This document shows positions 16,035 to 23,354 of a DNA stretch of 39,121 nt, in pieces. The translations under genes and the position numbers were made by a program. The notes below the pieces were generated by a model, which was given only the letters and a program-made list of their open reading frames with translations, was not told where the DNA came from and made no database searches. The DNA comes from a virus. The stretch lies in IMG/VR virus record IMGVR_UViG_3300044800_000163, positions 1-39,121 of that record. One strand, written 5' to 3'. Every line of letters starts with the position of its first letter. Within the stretch, counting starts at the first letter, position 1.

Positions 16035-17092
16035 TACAACTTCTCTGCCAGATCCAGATGCTTGCGCAGTAGGGAGTTCCGCACCTGCGGAGACTGCGCG
16101 GCGTCCGGCTCGGGCGGGGCCTCCTGGCCCTCGTGCGAGCGGATCCGGTTCAATTCATTCAGTTTCGAGCGCACGTTGGCGCTCGTGGTCGGGTATGCCG
16201 GGAATGTGACCGGCGAGACGTCGTACAGTTCGGTAATATCGATCAACTCGCGCAGCGGAAGTAGTTTTTTATCGTCCGGGAAGCTCCATTTCTCCCCTTC
16301 CGGGAGTACGTTCCAGGCATATGAAGATTGGTGCACATCCCCGCGCTGGACCCGGGCGTAGAAATTCATGGCTTCCTGGTCGGCAGTATTGATGTCGATG
16401 GCGTAATGCAGTCCATCCTGCTCCTGCGAGAGATGCAGGGTGTTGGCTGTGGTGCGCCCCAGGACCGTATTCCAGTCATGGTTCGGGGAACCGATCACAT
16501 CCGGTTTTCCGGCCAGCACATTGGTGAAGGCGCCTGGCCGGACGATCTCCCGGAACAGGCCGGCAATGATTGTCTCCTGGTCGAAGACCGCCGCCACGCC
16601 TTCTATGACAGGTTTTTGGTCTGCGCTCTGCGCGGCCCGGACCGAGACATTCAGGTAGCGGCGTTCGAATTCGAGTCGAGGCGGCGTCAAGCCGCCATCG
16701 ACCGTTTCGGCGACATGAGTCACCGAAACGGATCTCAGGCTCGCCAGTTCGGCCGGTTCCACCTTCGCATCCTTCAGATGGGCCGCCAGGTGATTCCATA
16801 CACCCTGCCGGTCGGCATCCGGTATGTTAGCCCCGCCCATCGCTCCGTTCAGCACGCCGATCCCGGATTGGCAGCCTTTGATATTGGCCGCACCGATGTC
16901 TCCGCCGGCGGTCACTTCGTGGTGGATGAACTTGTAGCTGCCTTTGAGCGTGGCATCCTGTTCCGGGTCCTGCCAGGCGAAGGCCTTGCGATAGTAGCTC
17001 TCGGTCTCGCCGTTCTTCAGGGCTGCCTTGGCGGCCGGGCCGTCCCAGGAGGCATCGGAAGTGTCTGTGTGATGAACTTTAATGGCTGTCAT
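16034..17092 (-). CDS. Prohead protease with extra N-terminal domain
   Basis: The 352-residue protein carries an HK97-family prohead protease in its second half: 'IEGVAAVFDQE', 'FREIVRPGAFTNVL', the histidine of SPNHDWNTVLGRT and 'YDVSPVTFPAYP' are the usual marks. It matures the capsid by cutting delta domains. The first 120 residues are a separate, histidine- and glycine-containing domain seen fused to some phage proteases. Between the two, residues of about 120-142 (RSVSVTHVAETVDGG and onward) are encoded by a copy of repeat family 2 read in frame. The start at 17092 follows GGATG. Confidence 0.82.
   Translation of the reverse strand: MTAIKVHHTDTSDASWDGPAAKAALKNGETESYYRKAFAWQDPEQDATLKGSYKFIHHEVTAGGDIGAANIKGCQSGIGVLNGAMGGANIPDADRQGVWNHLAAHLKDAKVEPAELASLRSVSVTHVAETVDGGLTPPRLEFERRYLNVSVRAAQSADQKPVIEGVAAVFDQETIIAGLFREIVRPGAFTNVLAGKPDVIGSPNHDWNTVLGRTTANTLHLSQEQDGLHYAIDINTADQEAMNFYARVQRGDVHQSSYAWNVLPEGEKWSFPDDKKLLPLRELIDITELYDVSPVTFPAYPTTSANVRSKLNELNRIRSHEGQEAPPEPDAAQSPQVRNSLLRKHLDLAEKL
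16674..16737. repeat. Double-hairpin element (family 2), copy d, inside protease gene
   Basis: On the minus strand this copy shows the stems CCGTTTCGGTGACtcatGTCGCCGAAACGG (one mismatch) and GGCGGCTTGACGCCGCC. Unlike the other copies it lies inside a gene and is translated as a linker. The stem bases differ from other copies, with changes on both sides that keep pairing. Confidence 0.85.
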
Positions 17093-17118
17093 AATCAATC
17101 ATCCTTTATTCTTTTTTT

Positions 17119-17170
17119 TCCCCCCTCTCCATTTACCGTACTTGCAAATGGGGAGGGGTTGGGAGTGGGG
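17119..17170. repeat. C/G-rich palindromic element, copy 7
   Basis: The core is CTCCATTTACCGTAC-TTGCAAATGGGGAG with a weaker palindrome than other copies. It covers the last dozen codons and stop of the portal gene (ending APLPTPPHLQVR) and the leader of the protease gene, so the repeat now supplies the portal C-terminus. Confidence 0.85.
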
Positions 17171-18776
17171 CATCACGGAACAGGCCAAAGGTCTGCTCCA
17201 CCAGCAATTCTGGAAGTTCTTTTTCCCAGGCGTCCAGCAGGCCGGTTAGGCCGTCGAGATCGGTCACTGCGCGCAAGGTCTGCAGGTTGGCGCCAGCATA
17301 GGAGCTGGCCAGTTCTTCGAGCGGCGGGACCTGTGTCCGGTTGAGCAGGCCGGTATAGCTCTCCACGGCCGGCCGCAGCGCCCGCTTGACAAATTCCTGG
17401 TGTTCTGTATAGAAATCGTTTAACCAGGTATCCCAATCTTTCTTTTCTTCGGTCTTCAGTCCCCGGTCTTCGGTCTTTTTTAAGAACTTGCGGCTCGCCT
17501 CGCGCAGGTCGTGCAGCTCCCGCCGGACGATGCGCTCGGCGGCCTCGGCCACCACCGGTGAGAAGTTCTTCTGGACCGAGGCGGGCACCATGTTCAGCGG
17601 GGTTAGGTAGGCCTGCCCCTGGTTTTTCGGCAGCGGGTTCCGGTTCTCCATCGCCAGGATGTCGTCGGCGGAGAGCCAGCCCCATTGGCGCCCAATGGCG
17701 TAGGATTCGTAACGGCTCTTGATGTCGCCGCGCAGCAGGCTGTCTACCAGCGTTTCACAGTAGTACAGGCCTCTCTCTTCGGGGCTGAGCAGGCTGAAGT
17801 TGATCGCCTGCTCGAAACGTACCAGCCAGGGTCTTATCGTGTGGATCACGAACGAGAGCATGAACTGTTCTACACTGGCGTAAGTGGCGGCTTTCTCGTA
17901 CTCCTGGAGCAGCGAGAGCGGATAGTTGTAGAAGCGGGCGATCTCGGCTACCTGGAAGGTGCGGGTCTGCAGGAACTGGGCGTCCTCGGGCGGGATGCCG
18001 ACCTCCACGAGATCCATGCCTTCTTCCAGGATCATGACTTTATGGGAGTTTTCCGAGCCTTGATACTCGTCATTGATCTCCAATTTCAGGCGTTCGAAGG
18101 CCTTATCGCCCAATTGCTTGGGGTGTTTGAGGGCAATCCCGGGCCGGGCGTCGTTCGCAAAAAATTTTCCACCGAACTCTTCGGCAGCCATCGAAAGGGC
18201 CAGGGCATTGCGGGCCATCTGGATGGGCGAGTAGCCCAGTAATCCGTCGAAGCCGAAGGCAGCGACTTGCATGACTTCGCTGGCGGGAAAGGTACGCGGC
18301 GAGCCGTCCGCCTGGCGATAGTTGTAGACTTTCACGCCATTCTTGCGTTCGACGCTCATGCGGTCCGGCCGCAGGGGCCAGAGTTGACTCACGTCGCCGG
18401 CTTTGTTCCTGACGATCTGGCTGAATGAGTTGCCCCAGGCGGCAGCATGTCCAGCGCTCAACTCCCAGCCGATCTGGGCGGTGTGCTCAGGGTTCCAGGC
18501 GTCATGCAGGATCGGGTAGAGCGGGTGTTCGAAAGCCCGCCGTTTCCCGCCTCCCGGCAGGCGGCGATACAGGATCTTTGGTAAGGTGCTGGTACATTCG
18601 GCGATGCCCCGAATGCAGGCGAAGGCGGTGGAGACGGTCAGGGCGGACTCGATCGAGACGTCCTTTTTGGCATAGGTATCCCAGCCGTTGCCCCGCACAA
18701 TGGACCCGGGCGGCGATTCTTTGACGGTCCAGGTCTGCGATCCGTGCTGGCGCTTTTCCACCAGGTTACTCAGCAT
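17133..18776 (-). CDS. Portal protein, HK97 type
   Basis: The 547-residue protein shows the HK97/phage_portal family signature: 'SALTVSTAFACIRGIAECTSTLP' (about residues 43-65), 'HPLYPILHDAWNPEHTA', the 'LWPLRPDRMSV' stretch and 'GFDGLLGYSPIQMARNAL' (about 173-190). Twelve copies make the ring through which DNA enters. Its C-terminal third, with a helical region rich in K and E, continues past the usual portal core; the last residues come from repeat copy 7. The 5' end overlaps the small membrane protein gene upstream by 11 bases. Confidence 0.9.
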   Translation of the reverse strand: MLSNLVEKRQHGSQTWTVKESPPGSIVRGNGWDTYAKKDVSIESALTVSTAFACIRGIAECTSTLPKILYRRLPGGGKRRAFEHPLYPILHDAWNPEHTAQIGWELSAGHAAAWGNSFSQIVRNKAGDVSQLWPLRPDRMSVERKNGVKVYNYRQADGSPRTFPASEVMQVAAFGFDGLLGYSPIQMARNALALSMAAEEFGGKFFANDARPGIALKHPKQLGDKAFERLKLEINDEYQGSENSHKVMILEEGMDLVEVGIPPEDAQFLQTRTFQVAEIARFYNYPLSLLQEYEKAATYASVEQFMLSFVIHTIRPWLVRFEQAINFSLLSPEERGLYYCETLVDSLLRGDIKSRYESYAIGRQWGWLSADDILAMENRNPLPKNQGQAYLTPLNMVPASVQKNFSPVVAEAAERIVRRELHDLREASRKFLKKTEDRGLKTEEKKDWDTWLNDFYTEHQEFVKRALRPAVESYTGLLNRTQVPPLEELASSYAGANLQTLRAVTDLDGLTGLLDAWEKELPELLVEQTFGLFRDAPLPTPPHLQVR

Positions 18777-18966
18777 TAGGCTTTACCTTCGGAGAATTGC
18801 GAGGCTCGACCAGCCACACACTCAGCCCGATCATCACCAACCCGGTGATGGCCAGCGCCCACGGCCAGGATACAGCGAAGCCCAGGCCGATGAAAAACCA
18901 GCCCAGACCGACGAAAAGTAAAATGTCAGGTACTTCGATCTTCGGTTTCTTTTCCGGGTCAGCCAT
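18766..18966 (-). CDS. Small two-segment membrane protein
   Basis: The 66-residue protein has two hydrophobic segments (about residues 14-31 and 34-52) with charged ends. It is the first gene after the late promoter and its structured leader, and overlaps the portal gene by 11 bases. I do not recognise a family. No clear ribosome site beyond weak purines precedes the start at 18966. Confidence 0.55.
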   Translation of the reverse strand: MADPEKKPKIEVPDILLFVGLGWFFIGLGFAVSWPWALAITGLVMIGLSVWLVEPRNSPKVKPNAE

Positions 18967-18989
18967 GCGCCTCCGGGATTAAATTAAAT

Positions 18990-19074
18990 GCCACCACCAG
19001 GGCAGTCTCTTACGAGACCGCAATCTGGCGGTGGCAAGGCCGTCGTTAGCACTATGTGCCCTACAGGTGACGAC
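18990..19074 (-). ncRNA. Candidate structured late-operon leader RNA (two hairpins)
   Basis: On the minus strand, after the promoter at 19115-19143, the leader folds into two stems. The first (19074-19042) pairs GTCGTC with its complement GACGAC-like arm and encloses GCAC-ata-GTGC. The second (19035-18990) pairs GCCACCGCCAG with CTGGTGGTGGC and encloses GTCTC-gtaa-GAGAC. The long arms, a GNRA-like loop and the position right at the transcript start resemble put-type antiterminator RNAs of phage HK022, but no sequence identity is claimed. A riboswitch-like or attenuator role is equally possible. Confidence 0.5.
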
Positions 19075-19114
19075 CAGGCTTTTCTCTGGCGTCCCTGTGG
19101 GGGTTGTCTAAAAC

Positions 19115-19143
19115 ATAATAGAACAAATTCCCTAATTTGTCAA
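19115..19143 (-). promoter_or_regulatory. Late operon promoter (sigma70 type)
   Basis: On the minus strand TTGACA (19143-19138) and TATTAT (19120-19115) are separated by 17 bases, a near-perfect sigma70 promoter. It lies 150 bases ahead of the small membrane protein and portal genes and downstream of the packaging genes. A perfect hairpin with arms CGTTTC / GAAACG sits just upstream at 19147-19162. Confidence 0.75.
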
Positions 19144-19163
19144 GTCCGTTTCTATGGAAACGA

Positions 19164-19217
19164 TTATCCTATTTTGTTCTCTCGAGCTTCAAAAACCGTC
19201 TTGCACTCAGGGCACAT
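19164..19217 (-). CDS. Micro-gene, 17-residue CxxC peptide
   Basis: The peptide MCPECKTVFEARENKIG starts at 19217 after GAAGGAGA at good spacing and ends with TAA. It follows the DUF115-like gene by 17 bases. The CPEC pair suggests half of a zinc knuckle. It might be a genuine micro-protein or the remnant of a longer zinc-ribbon gene. Confidence 0.4.
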   Translation of the reverse strand: MCPECKTVFEARENKIG

Positions 19218-19234
19218 GGTTAGAAATTCTCCTT

Positions 19235-19870
19235 CTATTGAAACGCTCCAAACACATCCACCAATGGCCCGCTGACCGCCTTGATCCGCTCCGAATGCGG
19301 GCATTTCTCGAACGCCTCCCGCCATCCGTCCAGGTGTTCCTTCAGCGGCATCGTATAGGCCAGGTCACGCGGGTCGGCTTCCGCCGGCCGGGGGTTCTGG
19401 TAGCAGTCCATTCCGCATAAGATCACCGGGTTACATCCGAGATAACACGCCAGCCAGGTTGCCAGGTAGCTGGAAAACAGCCCTCTCCACCACTCTGCGC
19501 CGGCCAGATCTACGTCCGTCCACTCCAGTCGCCAGCTGACCCGCAATCCTCCAAAAACATATAACGCATCCAGCATGGCCAACGAGCTGTTGGGATCGTC
19601 CAGAAATACCATGTAATCCGCCTGGACGAGCTGCGCGCCGTGCAGATTGACGCTGATCAGCACCGGCCTGTTTTCCCCCCTCTCCTTATCTCTCTTCCCC
19701 CCCTCTCCAAATGCTGTTCTCGCATTTGGGGAGGGGTAGGGGGTGGGGCGGGGAGGGGCCGGGGGTGGGGTTAGCACCTTGCGCAGATCCGCTTCCAGAC
19801 TGGGTCCGCCCCCCAGCACCGCGCCCGGGTAACCTTTGTGTGCGTCTTGCAGAGTCAGGATGTTGATCAT
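19235..19870 (-). CDS. DUF115/MptE-like protein with in-frame repeat insertion
   Basis: The 211-residue protein has the pattern of the DUF115 (MptE/6-hydroxymethylpterin or motility-accessory-like) fold: GAVLGGGPSLEADLRKV (about residues 16-32), then VLISVNLHGAQLVQADYMVFLDD, and 'YLATWLACYLGCNPVILCGMDCYQ' (about 135-158). Relatives bind nucleotides or transfer sugars. Residues about 33-68 (proline-rich, then charged) are the translation of repeat copy 8, inserted between the first and second strands without breaking the frame. It lies between large terminase and the late promoter; its role is unknown. Confidence 0.6.
   Translation of the reverse strand: MINILTLQDAHKGYPGAVLGGGPSLEADLRKVLTPPPAPPRPTPYPSPNARTAFGEGGKRDKERGENRPVLISVNLHGAQLVQADYMVFLDDPNSSLAMLDALYVFGGLRVSWRLEWTDVDLAGAEWWRGLFSSYLATWLACYLGCNPVILCGMDCYQNPRPAEADPRDLAYTMPLKEHLDGWREAFEKCPHSERIKAVSGPLVDVFGAFQ
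19697..19770. repeat. C/G-rich palindromic element, copy 8, inside a gene
   Basis: The core CTCCAAATGC-tgttctc-GCATTTGGGG with two G-rich tails matches copy 5 closely. It lies within the DUF115-like gene and is translated in frame as a proline-rich loop. Confidence 0.9.
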
Positions 19871-21628
19871 CTATAACTTCCTCAGCCCGCGCTCGTCGTA
19901 CACCGACCCAACCGTCTCGCCCTGGTTGCGCATCGCCCATCCCAGCCCCATCAATAGCGCCACGATCCCGTCGATCTTCTCCTTTGAGCGTTCCTTGTCT
20001 GCCTTGATGTTGCCCGCCGGGTCGGTACGGGCGATCAGGTTGTCGGCCATCCATGTCAGGATCGGGTTGTCGCCGTGGGCCAGCTTTTTTCCGATCACCA
20101 GGCGCTCTAGTTCCTTCATCGGCGGGCTCATGCTCTGGTAGCCCTGCCCGAATGGGAATACGTCCATTGTCAGGCCTTTCTTGATCATCATCTGCCGCAG
20201 GGTTTCGGCGTTCCAGCGGTCGTACGGGATTCCCATCACCTGGAACTGCTCCGCGTCCTGTTCGATCTCCTCCAGGATCCAGTCGTAGTCGATCACGCTC
20301 CCCGGCGTGGCCGTCAGGTAGCCTTCCGCCTGCCAGGTGTTGTATGGCACCGCATCGTCCTTCACGCGCCGGATCAGGTTGTCCTCCGGCACCCAGAACC
20401 GGCAGATCACGAACCAGGGCTCCTCTTCGGTCAAAGGCGGGAATACGTGCACCAGGGCGGAGAGATCCGATATGGAGCTCAGGTCCAGCCCGGAGTAGCA
20501 CGTCCGGCCGGCCAGGTGAGCGGGCAGTTCCAGCGCTTCCACCGGTCCCCGGCACAGGCGCCAGGCGTCCATGTTCATCCATTTGATCTCGCCCTGCACC
20601 CAGATGTTCAGCTCTTTTTGTTTGAAAGCGTTCAGCGCGCTGGTCATGCTCTTGGCCCGCTCGGCCTTGGTGCGCATGTCCCCCCATTTCTTGCTTACGC
20701 CCAGGTTGGGATTGGCCTTAATCCAGACGTTCTCATCCCGCCAGTCGTCGCCCTCGTCCAGGGTGTAAATGATCCCGAACCAGGTGTCGTCCTCCACAAT
20801 CCGGTCCAGTACGCGCCGCGTGTATTCGTGTTTCTCGAAACAGACCCCCATCCGGTTAGTGCCGGCGGTGCTGATTGCCAGGATCATCGGTTGCCGGCGG
20901 CTGCCGGTGGCGGTTTCGAGTACATCCCACACATCCCGCTTCTTATGAGCATGCAGTTCGTCCAATCCGGCCGCGTGGACGTTCAGGCCGTCCATCGTGT
21001 CGCTGTCGGCTCCCAACGGCTCGAACTTCTGCGCCCGGTCCAGGTTGAAGATGCTGTCTTTATACAATTGCACGCCATTCCGTCGCAGGATGGCGCTCTT
21101 GCGCACCATCCGCATTGCTTCCCCGTGGATGATGCGCGCCTGGTCTCTCTTCGTAGCGGCCGAGTAGACCTCGGCTCCGGTTTCCCCACCTGGAACTTCA
21201 TCAGAGAATGCCAGGTAAAGCAGTACCGCCGCCAGCCAGGTGCTTTTCCCGTTCTTCCTCGCAATTTCGATATAGACGGTCCGGAATCGCCGCGTGCCGG
21301 CGGTGTCCTCCTTCTGCCCGTTCCGCTCCACCACCCAGCGCGGGTGCGGCGACCGCTTCCAGCCGAAGATGCACCAGGTGATGAACTGCTGCCACGGTTC
21401 GAGCCTCAGCGGCTGGCCGGCCCACTCTCCCTTCGAGTGGCACAGCAGCCCGATGAAATTTAGCGCGCGCTGGGCGGCTTTGGCATCGAAGACCAACCCG
21501 CGCTCGGCGCCGGTCTTCAGATCGTTCAGGTGGCGCTGGCAGGCCTGGCGCACCCATCGGCAGGCAATGACTCTGCCGTGGACCACGTCACGCGCATATT
21601 GCTCGGCTGGATGCAGTCTGGCTGGCAT
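19871..21628 (-). CDS. terL: Terminase large subunit
   Basis: The 585-residue packaging motor has an N-terminal ATPase with a Walker A-type loop ARKNGKST (residues 123-130) and a Walker B-type 'HAAGLDELHAH' (Asp223, Glu224), and a C-terminal nuclease part in which CYSGLDLSSISD supplies the first metal-binding aspartate. This fits the Terminase_1 family. It pumps DNA into the prohead and cuts it. The start at 21628 follows AAAAGGAA; it overlaps the stop of the small subunit gene. Confidence 0.92.
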   Translation of the reverse strand: MPARLHPAEQYARDVVHGRVIACRWVRQACQRHLNDLKTGAERGLVFDAKAAQRALNFIGLLCHSKGEWAGQPLRLEPWQQFITWCIFGWKRSPHPRWVVERNGQKEDTAGTRRFRTVYIEIARKNGKSTWLAAVLLYLAFSDEVPGGETGAEVYSAATKRDQARIIHGEAMRMVRKSAILRRNGVQLYKDSIFNLDRAQKFEPLGADSDTMDGLNVHAAGLDELHAHKKRDVWDVLETATGSRRQPMILAISTAGTNRMGVCFEKHEYTRRVLDRIVEDDTWFGIIYTLDEGDDWRDENVWIKANPNLGVSKKWGDMRTKAERAKSMTSALNAFKQKELNIWVQGEIKWMNMDAWRLCRGPVEALELPAHLAGRTCYSGLDLSSISDLSALVHVFPPLTEEEPWFVICRFWVPEDNLIRRVKDDAVPYNTWQAEGYLTATPGSVIDYDWILEEIEQDAEQFQVMGIPYDRWNAETLRQMMIKKGLTMDVFPFGQGYQSMSPPMKELERLVIGKKLAHGDNPILTWMADNLIARTDPAGNIKADKERSKEKIDGIVALLMGLGWAMRNQGETVGSVYDERGLRKL

Positions 21629-22128
21629 TACTTCTTTCCTTTTGCTACTTTGACCTGGTTTCCGAACAGTTCCTTTTCCAGCCCCTTCTGGTCCTTCTCG
21701 TCGGGCGGCTCGGCGTGCACCTTCGAGCGGCTGCTGGGCGTCAGCCCGAATTCGGCGGCCAGGGAGTTGAGTTGCTCGTTCATGCGGTTGACGACGGCCA
21801 GGTAGGGGTTCTGGACCAGGTTGCCGTTCGAGGTTCTGATGACTGTCCCCAACTCGGCCACTTTGATCTCTGCCTCGCGCCAGCGTTTGTAGATCGAGCA
21901 ATAGCGCGCCAGGGCGTCCAGGTCGATGTTGGTCAGCACGCCCAGTTTCATCAGCTGCGGCGCCATCTTTTTCCATTGGGTACGCGCCAGCCCTTTCAAA
22001 AAATCCGGACAGGCCGGCACGCGCGTCAATCTCCCCGGTTTTGGCTCCGATTTATTCAATGGACGCTTCCCCGGGTTGCCCTCCATTTCCTTGATGGCTG
22101 TTGGTTTTGGTCTGCGTCCTTGCGTCAT
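21628..22128 (-). CDS. terS: Terminase small subunit, P27 family
   Basis: The 166-residue protein matches the P27 family: 'GRRPKPTAIKEMEGNPGKRPLNKSEPKP' at the start, then 'CPDFLKGLARTQWKKMAPQLMKLGVLTNIDLDALARYC' (about 38-78), and the 'YLAVVNRMNEQLNSLAAEFGLTPSSRSKV' end. It recognises the packaging site and loads the large subunit. HNH, terS and terL in a row are typical of cos-type HK97-like phages. Confidence 0.9.
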   Translation of the reverse strand: MTQGRRPKPTAIKEMEGNPGKRPLNKSEPKPGRLTRVPACPDFLKGLARTQWKKMAPQLMKLGVLTNIDLDALARYCSIYKRWREAEIKVAELGTVIRTSNGNLVQNPYLAVVNRMNEQLNSLAAEFGLTPSSRSKVHAEPPDEKDQKGLEKELFGNQVKVAKGKK

Positions 22129-22257
22129 ACACCCCCCTGTCTATTTACGCGGTCAATCCCCCCGTCGGTAATTTCGCGGTATAACCCCCTGTGGTTTTTT
22201 TCGCGGACGCGCGCAAATAACCACCCAACCGGTCTAGCGCGCACAGGCGCCAGAGAT
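22129..22257. other. Non-coding gap with three C-rich/CGCGG repeats, candidate cos/pac site
   Basis: This 129-base gap between HNH and terS holds three imperfect units of about 27 bases, each a run of five or six C followed by a TTTACGCGG, ATTTCGCGG or TTTTCGCGG core (near 22131, 22157 and 22183), with a fourth C-run at 22262. Terminase binding sites are often tandem repeats next to terS. I saw no gene in it. The function is inferred from place and repetition. Confidence 0.4.
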
Positions 22258-22629
22258 TTAATCCCCCCTGCCATGCCAGCCTCCACCTTCTTGTGCGTTG
22301 GTCCGCCGGTTGTGGCAGGCGCGACAGCATGCATGCAGGTATTGATCGGCGTCCGGGTCCGGCACGCCCTGCTTGACCAGCTCCCTACGGCTGGGTACAT
22401 GGTCGGGGATGACGGCCGGGCGGCCGCAGTCTTCACAGGTTGGATGATCATGCAGGAATGCCTCTCTCTTCTTTCTCCAGTCCGCGCCGTAGCCGCGCCT
22501 GGCGGCCGATGGACGGACGGTCTCTGCCCGGCCTTGATGCTCCCGGGCGTGGATCTCGCACCGGCTGCCCTGGGACACCAGGGTCCGGCAGCCAGGCACG
22601 ACGCAGGGATGGGGCGCTTTGGTCGGCAT
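22258..22629 (-). CDS. Phage HNH endonuclease
   Basis: The 123-residue protein has the phage HNH layout: an N-terminal zinc site (CVVPGCRTLVSQGSRCEIH), RRGYGADWRKKREAFLHDHP (about 45-64), CEDCG, then 'VIPDHVPSRRELV' (the H of HNH) and LHACCRACHNRRT with the second CxxC. In HK97-like phages such an enzyme next to terS/terL is needed for cutting at cos. GGAGG precedes the start at 22629, which overlaps the stop of the gene before. Confidence 0.88.
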   Translation of the reverse strand: MPTKAPHPCVVPGCRTLVSQGSRCEIHAREHQGRAETVRPSAARRGYGADWRKKREAFLHDHPTCEDCGRPAVIPDHVPSRRELVKQGVPDPDADQYLHACCRACHNRRTNAQEGGGWHGRGD

Positions 22630-22856
22630 CACTCGCCTCCTGCCTCTGGCTGGCGCTTGATCACTCGCTGGATCTGCTGGTCTTTGGCCGACCAGTAGAA
22701 CGGTTCTCCGCACTGTACACAGTTCCCGCGCAGTTCATGCCAGATCCCGCCGCCTGCATGAAACAGGCTGCCGATCCCCTGGACGTAGACCTTCTCGCAG
22801 ATCTGGGCGCCGCATGCGCACAGGATCGGGACGGGCGGCACGACATCGCTGCTCAT
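22629..22856 (-). CDS. Small zinc-ribbon protein
   Basis: The 75-residue protein carries a CACG...CVQCG pair of cysteine knuckles separated by about 33 residues, as in a zinc ribbon. Otherwise no family is recognised. Its ATG overlaps the TGA of the gene before (TGATG), so translation is coupled. Confidence 0.6.
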   Translation of the reverse strand: MSSDVVPPVPILCACGAQICEKVYVQGIGSLFHAGGGIWHELRGNCVQCGEPFYWSAKDQQIQRVIKRQPEAGGE

Positions 22857-23194
22857 CACTTATCCTGCCTGAGCGTCACCGACCCGCCTTCGATGCAGAA
22901 CTCTGCCCGGTGGGCACTGTGCTTCACCAGGTAGCGCTTGGCTGTCTCGGTGCTGATATTGAGTTCGAAGGCCGCCTCCTGCATCGCCTCCCGGTAGGAT
23001 AGTTTGCCGTCCTCCTGCAGGATCGTGGTGATCAGGTCCACAAAAGCGTGCTCGGCATCCTGGTTGAATGCCACAATGTCGGTCTGTTTGAGCCCTTGCC
23101 CGGGTTTCTCGATGGGTGTACTCCGCCTGTCTGTCAACTTGACAGGTTTCGGCCTGTGGTTTTTCTTCGGTGCTGCCTCGTCCGGTTTGGTCAT
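22856..23194 (-). CDS. HTH-containing small protein
   Basis: The 112-residue protein has a basic, proline/lysine-rich start and a helix-turn-helix-like segment near the C-terminus (KLSYREAMQEAAFELNISTE and the following helix TAKRYLVKHSA). That suggests DNA binding. The start at 23194 follows AAAAGGAA. An in-frame start at 23281 with its own GGAG is possible; that stretch also contains an out-of-frame 28-codon reading frame starting GTG at 23278 that ends by overlapping 23194. Confidence 0.55.
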   Translation of the reverse strand: MTKPDEAAPKKNHRPKPVKLTDRRSTPIEKPGQGLKQTDIVAFNQDAEHAFVDLITTILQEDGKLSYREAMQEAAFELNISTETAKRYLVKHSAHRAEFCIEGGSVTLRQDK

Positions 23195-23277
23195 GGTTTC
23201 CTTTTCGGGTTCGGGTAGGTGTGCATAATGCCGATGTGCAGCTCGATGCGGTCTTCCAACACTTGCAGGTAAGTCAC

Positions 23278-23345
23278 TCATTCTAAATTCTCCACACACA
23301 CACTCACACACACACATACTCTTTTAATTACATTGAAGGGACTGG
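23278..23345. repeat. CA-rich simple repeat in leader region
   Basis: Bases 23293-23323 are an interrupted (CA) dinucleotide tract on the plus strand (GT on the minus strand) within the short gap between the 126-residue gene and the HTH gene. It is low-complexity sequence with no sign of a CRISPR array or coding function. Confidence 0.7.
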
Positions 23346-23354
23346 AATAACAAG

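Noticed and set aside
5809-19770. Recurring palindromic elements considered as a dispersed CRISPR-like repeat set for the array-less csf system
   Set aside because: Copies are kilobases apart, have structural genes between them, lack spacer units and belong to leaders of late genes.
21629-21976. Longer start of the large terminase (701 residues)
   Set aside because: The extra N-terminal part overlaps the small terminase in another frame and is clearly out-of-frame sequence; the start at 21628 has AAAAGGAA.
23293-23323. CA-dinucleotide run considered as CRISPR or regulatory repeat
   Set aside because: The units are two bases long with no spacers; it is ordinary simple-sequence DNA in a short gap.
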